Positions 1 through 5,517 of a DNA stretch of 5,612 bases are shown here, one piece after another. The notes under the pieces were generated by a model that saw only the letters and a list, made by a program, of their open reading frames with translations, was not told the origin of the DNA and did no database searches. Origin of the DNA: Candidatus Sulfopaludibacter sp. SbA3. Its GTDB lineage: Bacteria; Acidobacteriota; Terriglobia; Bryobacterales; Bryobacteraceae. Position 1 is the stretch's first letter, and every line of letters starts with the position of its first letter. The stretch lies in contig CAMAUG010000266.1 in assembly GCA_945861255.1 (NCBI GenBank), positions 1 through 5,612 on the forward strand, given 5' to 3'. Both the position numbers and the translations under genes were made by a program.

Positions 1-414
1 TCCAACGACGGCATGGTGTATGTGTGCGATCGCGCAAACGACCGCATCCAGGTATTCAAGTCGGACGGGACTTTCGTGAAAGAAGTGTTCATTGCCAAGA
101 ACACGCTGGGTGACGGAGCGGTTTTCGATATCGCTTTCTCCAAGGACCCGCAACAGAAGTACATCTATGTTGCGGACGGATCGAACAACAAGGTGCACAT
201 CCTCCAGCGCGACACGCTCGAGATCCTGACCACCTTCGGCGATGGCGGCCGGCAGCCCGGAGGGTTCTACGCGGTTCATAGCATCGCGACGGATTCCAAG
301 GGGAACATCTACACCACCGAAACCTACCGTGGCCAGCGGGTTCAGAAGTTCGTCTATAAGGGCTTGGCCGCGGTGACGAAAAAAGACCAAGGCATCGTTT
401 GGCCTAAGCGATAG
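1..414 (+). CDS. NHL-repeat six-bladed propeller, PAL-like (C-terminal part, 5' end outside window)
   Basis: The frame is open from base 1 (codons for S-N-D-G precede the first Met) and ends at TAG 412-414, so the upstream part of the gene is missing. The visible 137 residues hold about three propeller blades. They show NHL-type segments: 'VCDRANDRIQVFKSDGTF' (residues 8-25), 'YIYVADGSNNKVHIL' (54-68) and 'SIATDSKGNIYTTE' (94-107), the last running into 'RVQKF'. Compared from memory with rat PAL, the first segment matches 'VADRENGRIQCF', which carries substrate-binding Arg706. Residue His93 falls where zinc ligand His786 lies, and the spacing is 82 here against 80 in PAL. The Asp that follows that His in PAL is Ser here. 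The protein is probably exported, but the signal peptide is not visible. Function as a lyase is inferred; a plain NHL scaffold protein is the alternative. Confidence 0.85.
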   Translation, partial: SNDGMVYVCDRANDRIQVFKSDGTFVKEVFIAKNTLGDGAVFDIAFSKDPQQKYIYVADGSNNKVHILQRDTLEILTTFGDGGRQPGGFYAVHSIATDSKGNIYTTETYRGQRVQKFVYKGLAAVTKKDQGIVWPKR

Positions 415-427
415 TTTGCCGGTCAGC

Positions 428-453
428 GCTCATCCGGCATTGACCGGATGAGC
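428..453 (+). terminator. Perfect 10-bp hairpin after the propeller gene, probable terminator
   Basis: Arms GCTCATCCGG (428-437) and CCGGATGAGC (444-453) are exact reverse complements around a 6-nt loop, CATTGA. The hairpin starts 14 nt after the stop codon of the propeller gene. The following T-rich stretch (CTTTATT, about 465-471) begins 11 nt downstream rather than directly after the stem, so it is not a textbook intrinsic terminator. A second stem overlaps it: CCGGTCA (419-425) with TGACCGG (441-447). It could equally be a 3'-end stabilising hairpin. Confidence 0.5.
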
Positions 454-465
454 CCTGCGGCCCCC

Positions 466-494
466 TTTATTCCGGCGGTGGGAAATGCAATAAT
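466..494 (+). promoter_or_regulatory. Weak candidate promoter for the heme-copper monooxygenase gene
   Basis: AATAAT (489-494) is the only -10-like hexamer in the gap. TTTATT (466-471) lies 17 nt upstream but matches the -35 consensus at only three of six positions. Transcription would start near 501, leaving a leader of about 40 nt before the GTG at 543. That fits the start chosen there and the terminator-like hairpin just upstream. The prediction rests on weak hexamers. Confidence 0.25.
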
Positions 495-532
495 TTGGAT
501 TGCGTGGGAAGCTGCGCGCGTTCCCCGGCCCA

Positions 533-538
533 AAGGAG
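533..538 (+). promoter_or_regulatory. Shine-Dalgarno that selects the GTG start at 543
   Basis: AAGGAG lies 4 nt before GTG 543-545. The longer in-frame extension to a TTG at 495 has no such site and would place 16 residues containing Arg and Cys ahead of an otherwise normal signal peptide. The GTG is therefore preferred. Confidence 0.75.
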
Positions 539-542
539 ACAC

Positions 543-1871
543 GTGAAAATCTTCGGACAAACGACCCTGCGATTAGCTCTTATTGGCGTCCTGTGCTCGG
601 CTGCCGCAAGCGCCGCCGACGTAAGCAGCCGGGATGTGACGTTCACGAGAGACGTTGCTCCTATTCTTCAGGACAAGTGTGAGGGCTGTCATCGTCCCGG
701 ACAGATGGCTCCCATGAGCCTGGTGACCTATGATCAGGTGCGTCCGTGGGCGAGGGCCATCCGCCAACGCGTCGCCACGCGTCAAATGCCGCCGTGGCAC
801 ATTGATCCCACCGTCGGCGTGCAATCTTTCCAGAACGACATGTCGTTGTCGAATGCGCAGATCGGCACGATCCTGAACTGGGTGGATGCGGGCGCACCGC
901 AGGGTGATCCGAAGGATATGCCCGCCGCCAAGCAATGGCCGGACGACAAGAACTGGCAGCTAGCCGCGCAGTTCGGGCAACCGGATTTCGTCGTCAAGTC
1001 GGAACCCTACACGATGCCGGCCAAGGGTCAGGACGCCTGGTTCAAGCCTTCGGCCGCGGTTCCCGTCACCGAACCCCGTTGGGTGCGTGCCGTGGAGATT
1101 CGGCCAAGCACGGCGGGCGGCCGTAAGATCACCCACCATGCGATCGCCCACCTGGAACAGAACGAACCCCGTTCCCCCATCGGTGGCACTGCGCAAGGCT
1201 TGCTGATGGAGTGGGCGATCAATAAGACTTACGACATCTTCCGGGAGAATACGGGCAAGCTGCTCTTGCCGGGCGCCCATATCAACTGGGATATCCATTA
1301 CCATGCCGTGGGTGAGGAAATTCGCTCCAACGTGGAACTCGCGGTTTATCTGTACCCCAAGGGGCAGCAGCCGAAGTACCGCACGTATCTGACGGGCTTT
1401 CGCGGATCGCCGGGGGCGCTCGATTTCGGCGACTTGGATATCCAACCAAATACCGTGTCGCAGACGGAGGGTTGGCAGACTCTGCCGGCACCGGCGCGCT
1501 TAGAGAACTTCCAGCCTCATATGCATCTCCGCGGCAAGGCCATGCTGTTGGAAGCGATTCTTCCGGACGGCACCAAGCGAACCATTAGCTATGTCGACCA
1601 CTTCAATTTTAATTGGATGACCAATTACATTTACAGCGACGACGCCGCGCCCGTGCTACCCAAGGGCACTGCGATCCACGTGGTGGCATGGCACGACAAC
1701 ACCGCCGCCAATAAGAACAACCCGGATCCCAATCAATGGGTGGGATGGGGCGACCGTACCGTGGATGAAATGGCTCACGCCTGGGTGAATGTCACCTACA
1801 TCACGGAAGAAGATTACCAGGCATGGCTGAGCAAGAATAGTTCGCGCACGATGGCAGGAGCGGTGCGATAG
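543..1871 (+). CDS. Exported cytochrome c / type II copper monooxygenase (PHM/DBH-fold) fusion
   Basis: A 442-residue protein, numbered from GTG 543. A signal peptide spans residues 1-24, with a basic start, a hydrophobic core and a cut after A-S-A. Residues about 30-125 form a c-type heme domain: C46-E-G-C49-H50 binds heme, and Met82 in the 'RQMPPW' motif is the likely distal ligand. Residues about 180-430 match the copper type II, ascorbate-dependent monooxygenase fold. Ligands equivalent to mammalian PHM are visible: His198-His199 (THHA) and His252 (IHYH) for CuH; His326 and His328 (PHMH) and Met410 (DEM) for CuM. Such enzymes hydroxylate a C-H bond with O2 and two electrons; here the heme may replace ascorbate as donor (inference). 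The PHM substrate contacts Arg240, Asn316 and Tyr318 correspond to Gln324, His412 and Trp414, so the substrate is probably not a glycine-ended peptide. Apart from one Cys in the signal peptide, the heme pair are its only cysteines. The next gene follows after 8 bp. Confidence 0.88.
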   Translation: MKIFGQTTLRLALIGVLCSAAASAADVSSRDVTFTRDVAPILQDKCEGCHRPGQMAPMSLVTYDQVRPWARAIRQRVATRQMPPWHIDPTVGVQSFQNDMSLSNAQIGTILNWVDAGAPQGDPKDMPAAKQWPDDKNWQLAAQFGQPDFVVKSEPYTMPAKGQDAWFKPSAAVPVTEPRWVRAVEIRPSTAGGRKITHHAIAHLEQNEPRSPIGGTAQGLLMEWAINKTYDIFRENTGKLLLPGAHINWDIHYHAVGEEIRSNVELAVYLYPKGQQPKYRTYLTGFRGSPGALDFGDLDIQPNTVSQTEGWQTLPAPARLENFQPHMHLRGKAMLLEAILPDGTKRTISYVDHFNFNWMTNYIYSDDAAPVLPKGTAIHVVAWHDNTAANKNNPDPNQWVGWGDRTVDEMAHAWVNVTYITEEDYQAWLSKNSSRTMAGAVR

Positions 1872-1879
1872 CGTCCGTA

Positions 1880-2740
1880 ATGCGGAGATCCACATTCGCT
1901 ATAGGCGCCGCGGTAGCACTGCTATCGGCTTGCGCCGCTTGGGCTCAGCCTCAGCAGGTTCTGGTGGAACCGGTGCGCAATTCCGGACAGAGCGTGACGG
2001 CCGCGTACGAAGGCTGGTTCGCCAATCCCGATGGGACCTTCGGTATCCTGTTTGGCTACCTCAACCGCAACCTCAAAGAGGAACTGGATATTCCGATTGG
2101 CGTGAACAACAAAATCGAACCAGGTGGGCCGGACCAGGGCCAGCCTACGCATTTCCTGCCCCGCAGGCAATGGGGTCTGTTTACGGTGACAGTGCCGAAG
2201 GATTTCGGCGCCAAGAAGCTGACGTGGACCATTACCGCGAATGGCTCTACAACGGCAATTCCAGCCAGTTTAGATCCGTTGTGGGAGATTTCTCCGTTCG
2301 CAAACACCCAGGGCAATACTCCTCCCTTTGTAGCATTTTCCGAAAGCGGGCCTTTTGTGCAAGGACCCGGCGGAACCAGCACTTCATTGAAGGCCACCGT
2401 AGGCGCGCCTTTGCCAATCAGTATCTTTGCGGCGGACGACGCCAAAGCGAACCCGTTAGCGCCTCGGCCCAGTTCACCTGCTGTCACGTTGTCTTTAAGC
2501 AAGTACCGGGGGCCAGGCAATATCACATTGTCAACTGCCAGACCGCCGCTTGAGTCCGCATCCTTCAAGGCTCCTCCATCAACCGCTTTCCAGGGCAAGG
2601 CTTCTATTACGGCAACGTTCAGTGAGCCAGGCGAGTACGTTCTGCGCGTGGGTGGTAACGATTGGACGGGCGAGGGCGGGCGCGGTTTCCAATGCTGCTG
2701 GACCAACGCGCAGGTGAAGGTTTCCGTCTCGGCCAAGTAG
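1880..2740 (+). CDS. Exported protein of unknown function with beta-sandwich-like C-terminus
   Basis: This 286-residue protein has an N-terminal export signal (RR, then a hydrophobic stretch to about residue 22). Two processing routes are possible: signal peptidase I after W-A (A22), or lipoprotein processing at Cys18, because 'LLSAC' fits a lipobox. Residues 40-140 hold a conserved-looking block ('AYEGWFANPDGTFGI', 'GYLNRN', 'THFLPRRQWGLFTVTVP'). From memory, it resembles unnamed exported proteins of Acidobacteriota and Gemmatimonadota. Residues about 165-285 are Thr/Ser/Pro-rich and end in 'EPGEYVLRVGGND', typical of an Ig/PKD-like strand pair, followed by the vicinal cysteines C272-C273. 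No catalytic motif is recognisable. The gene starts 8 bp after the monooxygenase stop and has no Shine-Dalgarno at normal spacing; the nearest AGGAG is 1856-1860. It is therefore probably translationally coupled and co-transcribed with that gene. A partner or scaffold role is inferred from position only. Confidence 0.85.
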   Translation: MRRSTFAIGAAVALLSACAAWAQPQQVLVEPVRNSGQSVTAAYEGWFANPDGTFGILFGYLNRNLKEELDIPIGVNNKIEPGGPDQGQPTHFLPRRQWGLFTVTVPKDFGAKKLTWTITANGSTTAIPASLDPLWEISPFANTQGNTPPFVAFSESGPFVQGPGGTSTSLKATVGAPLPISIFAADDAKANPLAPRPSSPAVTLSLSKYRGPGNITLSTARPPLESASFKAPPSTAFQGKASITATFSEPGEYVLRVGGNDWTGEGGRGFQCCWTNAQVKVSVSAK

Positions 2741-2773
2741 CCCAAACCAAGCCAGCGCAAATCAGGCCAGCCT

Positions 2774-2802
2774 TTGACTCGAGCGGGTTGTTATTATATA
2801 CA
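2774..2802 (+). promoter_or_regulatory. Sigma70-like promoter for the PQQ dehydrogenase gene
   Basis: TTGACT (2774-2779, five of six matches to the -35 consensus) and TATACA (2797-2802, first four -10 bases match) are separated by exactly 17 nt. They lie in the only AT-rich patch of the gap (TTATTATATACACAA). The start of transcription would be near 2809, giving a leader of about 106 nt. This suggests that the dehydrogenase and cytochrome genes can be transcribed independently of the monooxygenase pair. Confidence 0.6.
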
Positions 2803-2813
2803 CAATGGCGATG

Positions 2814-2880
2814 GCGGTCGCGTCGACCGCAAAGGCAAGTCCGCTGGCACGGCTGTCCGCCGCCACGAACTAGCAGTTCG
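2814..2880 (+). other. Leader region with two short perfect hairpins
   Basis: Inside the predicted 5' leader of the dehydrogenase mRNA, GCGGTCG (2814-2820) pairs with CGACCGC (2824-2830) around a 3-nt loop. CGAACT (2866-2871) pairs with AGTTCG (2875-2880) around AGC. The first hairpin sits almost at the predicted transcript start. No known riboswitch pattern was recognised and neither stem covers the ribosome binding site at 2902-2906. The stems could stabilise the mRNA, be an operator dyad, or be chance in GC-rich DNA. Confidence 0.3.
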
Positions 2881-2914
2881 GCATGTAACGAAGCATCACG
2901 CAGGAGTGTAAACC

Positions 2915-4987
2915 ATGAGAAAACGATTCTGGGTACGCGCCGCAGCGCTGCCTTTACTGGCGGCCGGCTCCCTTTGGGCTCAATTGCCATCCACGACGGC
3001 GGGCGAGTGGCCCTATTATACGGGGGACCTCAAAGGCACCAAGTATTCTCCTTTGGCTCAAGTGGACGCCTCAAACTTCAACAAGCTTGAAGTGGCGTGG
3101 CGGTTCAAGACCGACAACCTGGGGCCGCGGCCGGAATACAAGCTGGAAGGCACGCCGCTGATGGTGAAGGGCGTCATCTACACCACGGGCGGCAGCCGGC
3201 GTTCCGTGGTCGCCTTGGACGCAGCCACCGGCGAGCAGATGTGGGTCTACAGCCTGCGCGAAGGCAAGCGCGCGGCCACCGCCCCCCGGCAGCTTTCCGG
3301 GCGCGGTGTTTCCTATTGGACCGACGGTAGAGGCGACGATCGCATCGTGTTCGTCACCACCGGTTATCGCATGATTGAGCTGAATGCCAAGACCGGCCAG
3401 CCTATACCGGGCTTCGGCAAGGGCGGCATTCTCGATTTGAAGGAAGGCATGGTCACGGGGACCGGTCAGCAGATCGATCTGGAGACGGGCGAGGTTGGAC
3501 TGCATGCCACGCCGCTGGTGGTGAAAGACGTGGTGATTGTTGGATCCTCTTTTAAGGAAGGAATGACGGTGGCCACGCGTAACAACACCAAAGGTCTGGT
3601 GCGGGCGTTTGACGTGAAGAGCGGCAAACTGTTGTGGACGTTCAACACCATCCCTAAACCGGGCGAGTTCGGCAACGAGACCTGGGAAAACGGGTCGTGG
3701 GCGTACAACGGAAATACCGGCGTGTGGACCCAGATGACGGTGGACGAAGAACTCGGCTTGGTCTACCTGCCGGTGGAATCGCCGACCTCCGACTATTACG
3801 GCGGGGAGCGTCCGGGCGACAATCTCTTCGGCGAGAGCCTGGTGTGCGTCGACCTCAAGACCGGAAAACGCAAGTGGCACTTCCAGTTCGTGCATCATGC
3901 CATCTGGGATCATGATATGTCCTCGGCGCCGATTCTGGCCGACATTAATGTGGATGGCCGTGCAATCAAGGCCGTGGCCGTGCCCAGCAAACAGGCGTAC
4001 CTGTACGTGTTTGATCGCGTCACCGGACAACCGGTATGGCCCATCGAAGAGAGGCCAGCGCCTCAGTCCGACGTTCCGGGCGAGAAAACGGCCAAGACGC
4101 AACCCTACCCGACCAAGCCTCCACCTTACGGGCGAAATTATTTGCGCATCCCCGAGGATTTGATCGACTACACACCTGAGATGCGCGCGCAGGCGCGGGA
4201 TCTCATGTCGCGCTACAAGCATGGGCCCATGTACAACCCGCCCATCATCGGCGACACCAAGGGCTTGTTGGGGGGGATGAATCTGGGTAATGCCGCCGGG
4301 GGCACCAATTGGCCTGGTGGAGGGTATGATCCCGAAACCCACACCGTCTATGCGCAGGCCAATCAATCCGCGGTGACACCGATCACTCTCCGTACGCCGC
4401 CTCCAACGTTCCCTACCGACGTTAAGTACGTGATGGGTCTGAACGGCACTGACTTCCGTATTGCCGAGGCCCCCGGCACAGGAGCCGCAGCGGATGCGCC
4501 GCAGCCCAAGCGTGCCGCCACGCCGCCTCCGCCCGCGGCAGCCGCCGGACCCCCTCTCAGCGTGCAGGGACTCTCGGTGGTGAAGCCTCCCTATGGCGTG
4601 ATCTCGGCCATCAATCTCGATAAGGGCGACATCGCTTGGCAAGTTCCATATGGCGAGACACCCGACGCGGTTCGGAATCATCCCGCGCTGAAGGGCCTGA
4701 ATCTCGGCAACACCGGGCAGCCCGGAAGCGTCGGATTGCTGGTGACCAAGACGCTGGTGATGCTGGGCGATAGCCAGGTGACCACCACGCCGCAGCATCC
4801 GCGCGCCGCGATGTTCCGCGCCTATGACAAGGCCACCGGCAAGGAAGTGGGCGCGATTCCCATGCCAGCGCCGCAAAGCGGTTCGCCGATGACGTATTCG
4901 GTGAACGGCAGGCAATACATCATTGTCGCCGTCAGCGGCGGCGCATACTCGGGCGAATACATCGCTTACCGGCTGCCTGAGGAATAG
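2915..4987 (+). CDS. PQQ-dependent dehydrogenase, soluble periplasmic, membrane-glucose-dehydrogenase type
   Basis: A 690-residue quinoprotein. The ATG is preceded by AGGAG (2902-2906) at 8 nt. The signal peptide ends near 'SLWA' (A22). The mature part begins with the family's 'EWPYYTGDLKGTKYSPLAQV' and shows repeated propeller strands such as 'VVALDAATGEQMW' (98-110) and 'LVRAFDVKSGKLLW' (228-241). The motif 'HHAIWDHDMSSAPILADI' (327-344) matches the active-site block of E. coli glucose dehydrogenase, which contains its catalytic Asp. 'GGTNWPGGGYDP' (462-473) and 'PMTYSVNGRQYIIVAVSGG' (658-676) are further family marks. It lacks the five-helix membrane anchor of that enzyme, the vicinal Cys-Cys of methanol/ethanol dehydrogenases (Cys311 is the only cysteine) and any C-terminal heme domain. 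It should oxidise an alcohol, sugar or polyol in the periplasm and pass electrons outward, plausibly to the cytochrome encoded 53 bp downstream. The substrate cannot be read from sequence. Residues about 519-548 are an Ala/Pro-rich insertion. Confidence 0.93.
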   Translation: MRKRFWVRAAALPLLAAGSLWAQLPSTTAGEWPYYTGDLKGTKYSPLAQVDASNFNKLEVAWRFKTDNLGPRPEYKLEGTPLMVKGVIYTTGGSRRSVVALDAATGEQMWVYSLREGKRAATAPRQLSGRGVSYWTDGRGDDRIVFVTTGYRMIELNAKTGQPIPGFGKGGILDLKEGMVTGTGQQIDLETGEVGLHATPLVVKDVVIVGSSFKEGMTVATRNNTKGLVRAFDVKSGKLLWTFNTIPKPGEFGNETWENGSWAYNGNTGVWTQMTVDEELGLVYLPVESPTSDYYGGERPGDNLFGESLVCVDLKTGKRKWHFQFVHHAIWDHDMSSAPILADINVDGRAIKAVAVPSKQAYLYVFDRVTGQPVWPIEERPAPQSDVPGEKTAKTQPYPTKPPPYGRNYLRIPEDLIDYTPEMRAQARDLMSRYKHGPMYNPPIIGDTKGLLGGMNLGNAAGGTNWPGGGYDPETHTVYAQANQSAVTPITLRTPPPTFPTDVKYVMGLNGTDFRIAEAPGTGAAADAPQPKRAATPPPPAAAAGPPLSVQGLSVVKPPYGVISAINLDKGDIAWQVPYGETPDAVRNHPALKGLNLGNTGQPGSVGLLVTKTLVMLGDSQVTTTPQHPRAAMFRAYDKATGKEVGAIPMPAPQSGSPMTYSVNGRQYIIVAVSGGAYSGEYIAYRLPEE

Positions 4988-5010
4988 CCGGCGCCCGGCG
5001 CCGGTTTCTT
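4988..5010 (+). terminator. GC-rich hairpin with T-rich tail between dehydrogenase and cytochrome genes
   Basis: CCGGCGC (4988-4994) pairs with GCGCCGG (4998-5004) around a 3-nt loop, and TTTCTT follows directly (5005-5010). It begins on the base after the dehydrogenase stop codon. The form is that of a short intrinsic terminator. The next gene is on the same strand, only 30 nt further on, and has no convincing promoter of its own in that gap. Partial termination that lowers cytochrome expression, or a 3'-end protecting stem, is therefore more likely than a full stop. Confidence 0.5.
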
Positions 5011-5040
5011 CACGTTTAACATCATTGAGAACGGAGACGG

Positions 5041-5490
5041 ATGAAACCTCACCGGATGATCTTTGGAATCGTCGTGCTTGCCTGTGCGCCGTGGGCGCGG
5101 AACATGTGGGCACAGGGCGATGGAACGCGCTCGGTTTGGGACGGCGTCTTCACGAAGGAGCAGGCTTCGCGCGGCGACAGCGCCTACAGCCAAAACTGCG
5201 CGTCCTGTCACGGAACCGCCCTCACCGGTGGAGAGTCCGCACCGCCCCTCACAGGCGGCGAGTTTTCTTCGAACTGGCTGGGGTTGACCGCGGGCGACCT
5301 GTTCGATCGTATCCGTACCACCATGCCCGCCGACCGGCCCGGGCGCGTCAGCCGCGAACAGAACGCCGACATCCTGGCCTTCATCCTCAGCATGAACCAA
5401 TTCCCCGCAGGGACGTCCGAGCTGCCGAGCCGGAGCGAATTCCTTAAGCTAATTCGTCTGGAAGCCGAAAAACCCAAAGACAAAAAGTAA
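5041..5490 (+). CDS. Small exported monoheme cytochrome c
   Basis: A 149-residue protein starting at ATG 5041, with GGAG (5033-5036) 4 nt upstream; the in-frame ATG at 5056 lacks such spacing. The signal peptide ends near 'MWAQ' (A24). Heme is bound by C53-A-S-C56-H57. Met95 in 'TTMPADRPG' is the likely distal iron ligand, in the place usual for class I cytochromes. 'SVWDGVFTKEQASRGDSAYS' before the heme and 'ADILAFILSMNQFPAG' after it (109-124) are the helices that frame the fold. The tail (from about 133) is charged and Lys-rich. It probably accepts electrons from the PQQ dehydrogenase encoded upstream, which has no heme, and passes them to the terminal oxidase chain. The monooxygenase heme domain is another possible partner. 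Pairing is inferred from gene order. Confidence 0.92.
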   Translation: MKPHRMIFGIVVLACAPWARNMWAQGDGTRSVWDGVFTKEQASRGDSAYSQNCASCHGTALTGGESAPPLTGGEFSSNWLGLTAGDLFDRIRTTMPADRPGRVSREQNADILAFILSMNQFPAGTSELPSRSEFLKLIRLEAEKPKDKK

Positions 5491-5517
5491 GCGTTGGCTT
5501 CGCGTGGCGCGAGTCCG

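Noticed and set aside
495..542. In-frame TTG at 495 as an earlier start for the monooxygenase
   Set aside because: No Shine-Dalgarno, and it would put a 16-residue Cys/Arg-containing extension before a normal signal peptide; GTG 543 has AAGGAG 4 nt upstream.
960..1445. A 161-codon - strand frame opposite the monooxygenase
   Set aside because: It lies wholly within a gene whose copper and heme motifs are all in the + frame; its composition is that of a shadow frame.
2056..2760. A 234-codon - strand frame opposite the unknown exported protein
   Set aside because: No family motif, and its length is explained by the codon bias of the + strand gene, which has a signal peptide and operon position.
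3071..5113. A 680-codon open frame on the - strand opposite the PQQ dehydrogenase
   Set aside because: Its translation is rich in Arg, His and Gly with no recognisable motif and no signal peptide. It mirrors the dehydrogenase gene and results from few stop codons opposite GC-rich third positions.
5500..5512. Small inverted repeat between the two convergent genes as a bidirectional terminator
   Set aside because: Only a 5-bp stem with a 3-nt loop and no T-rich tail on either strand; too common in GC-rich DNA to call.
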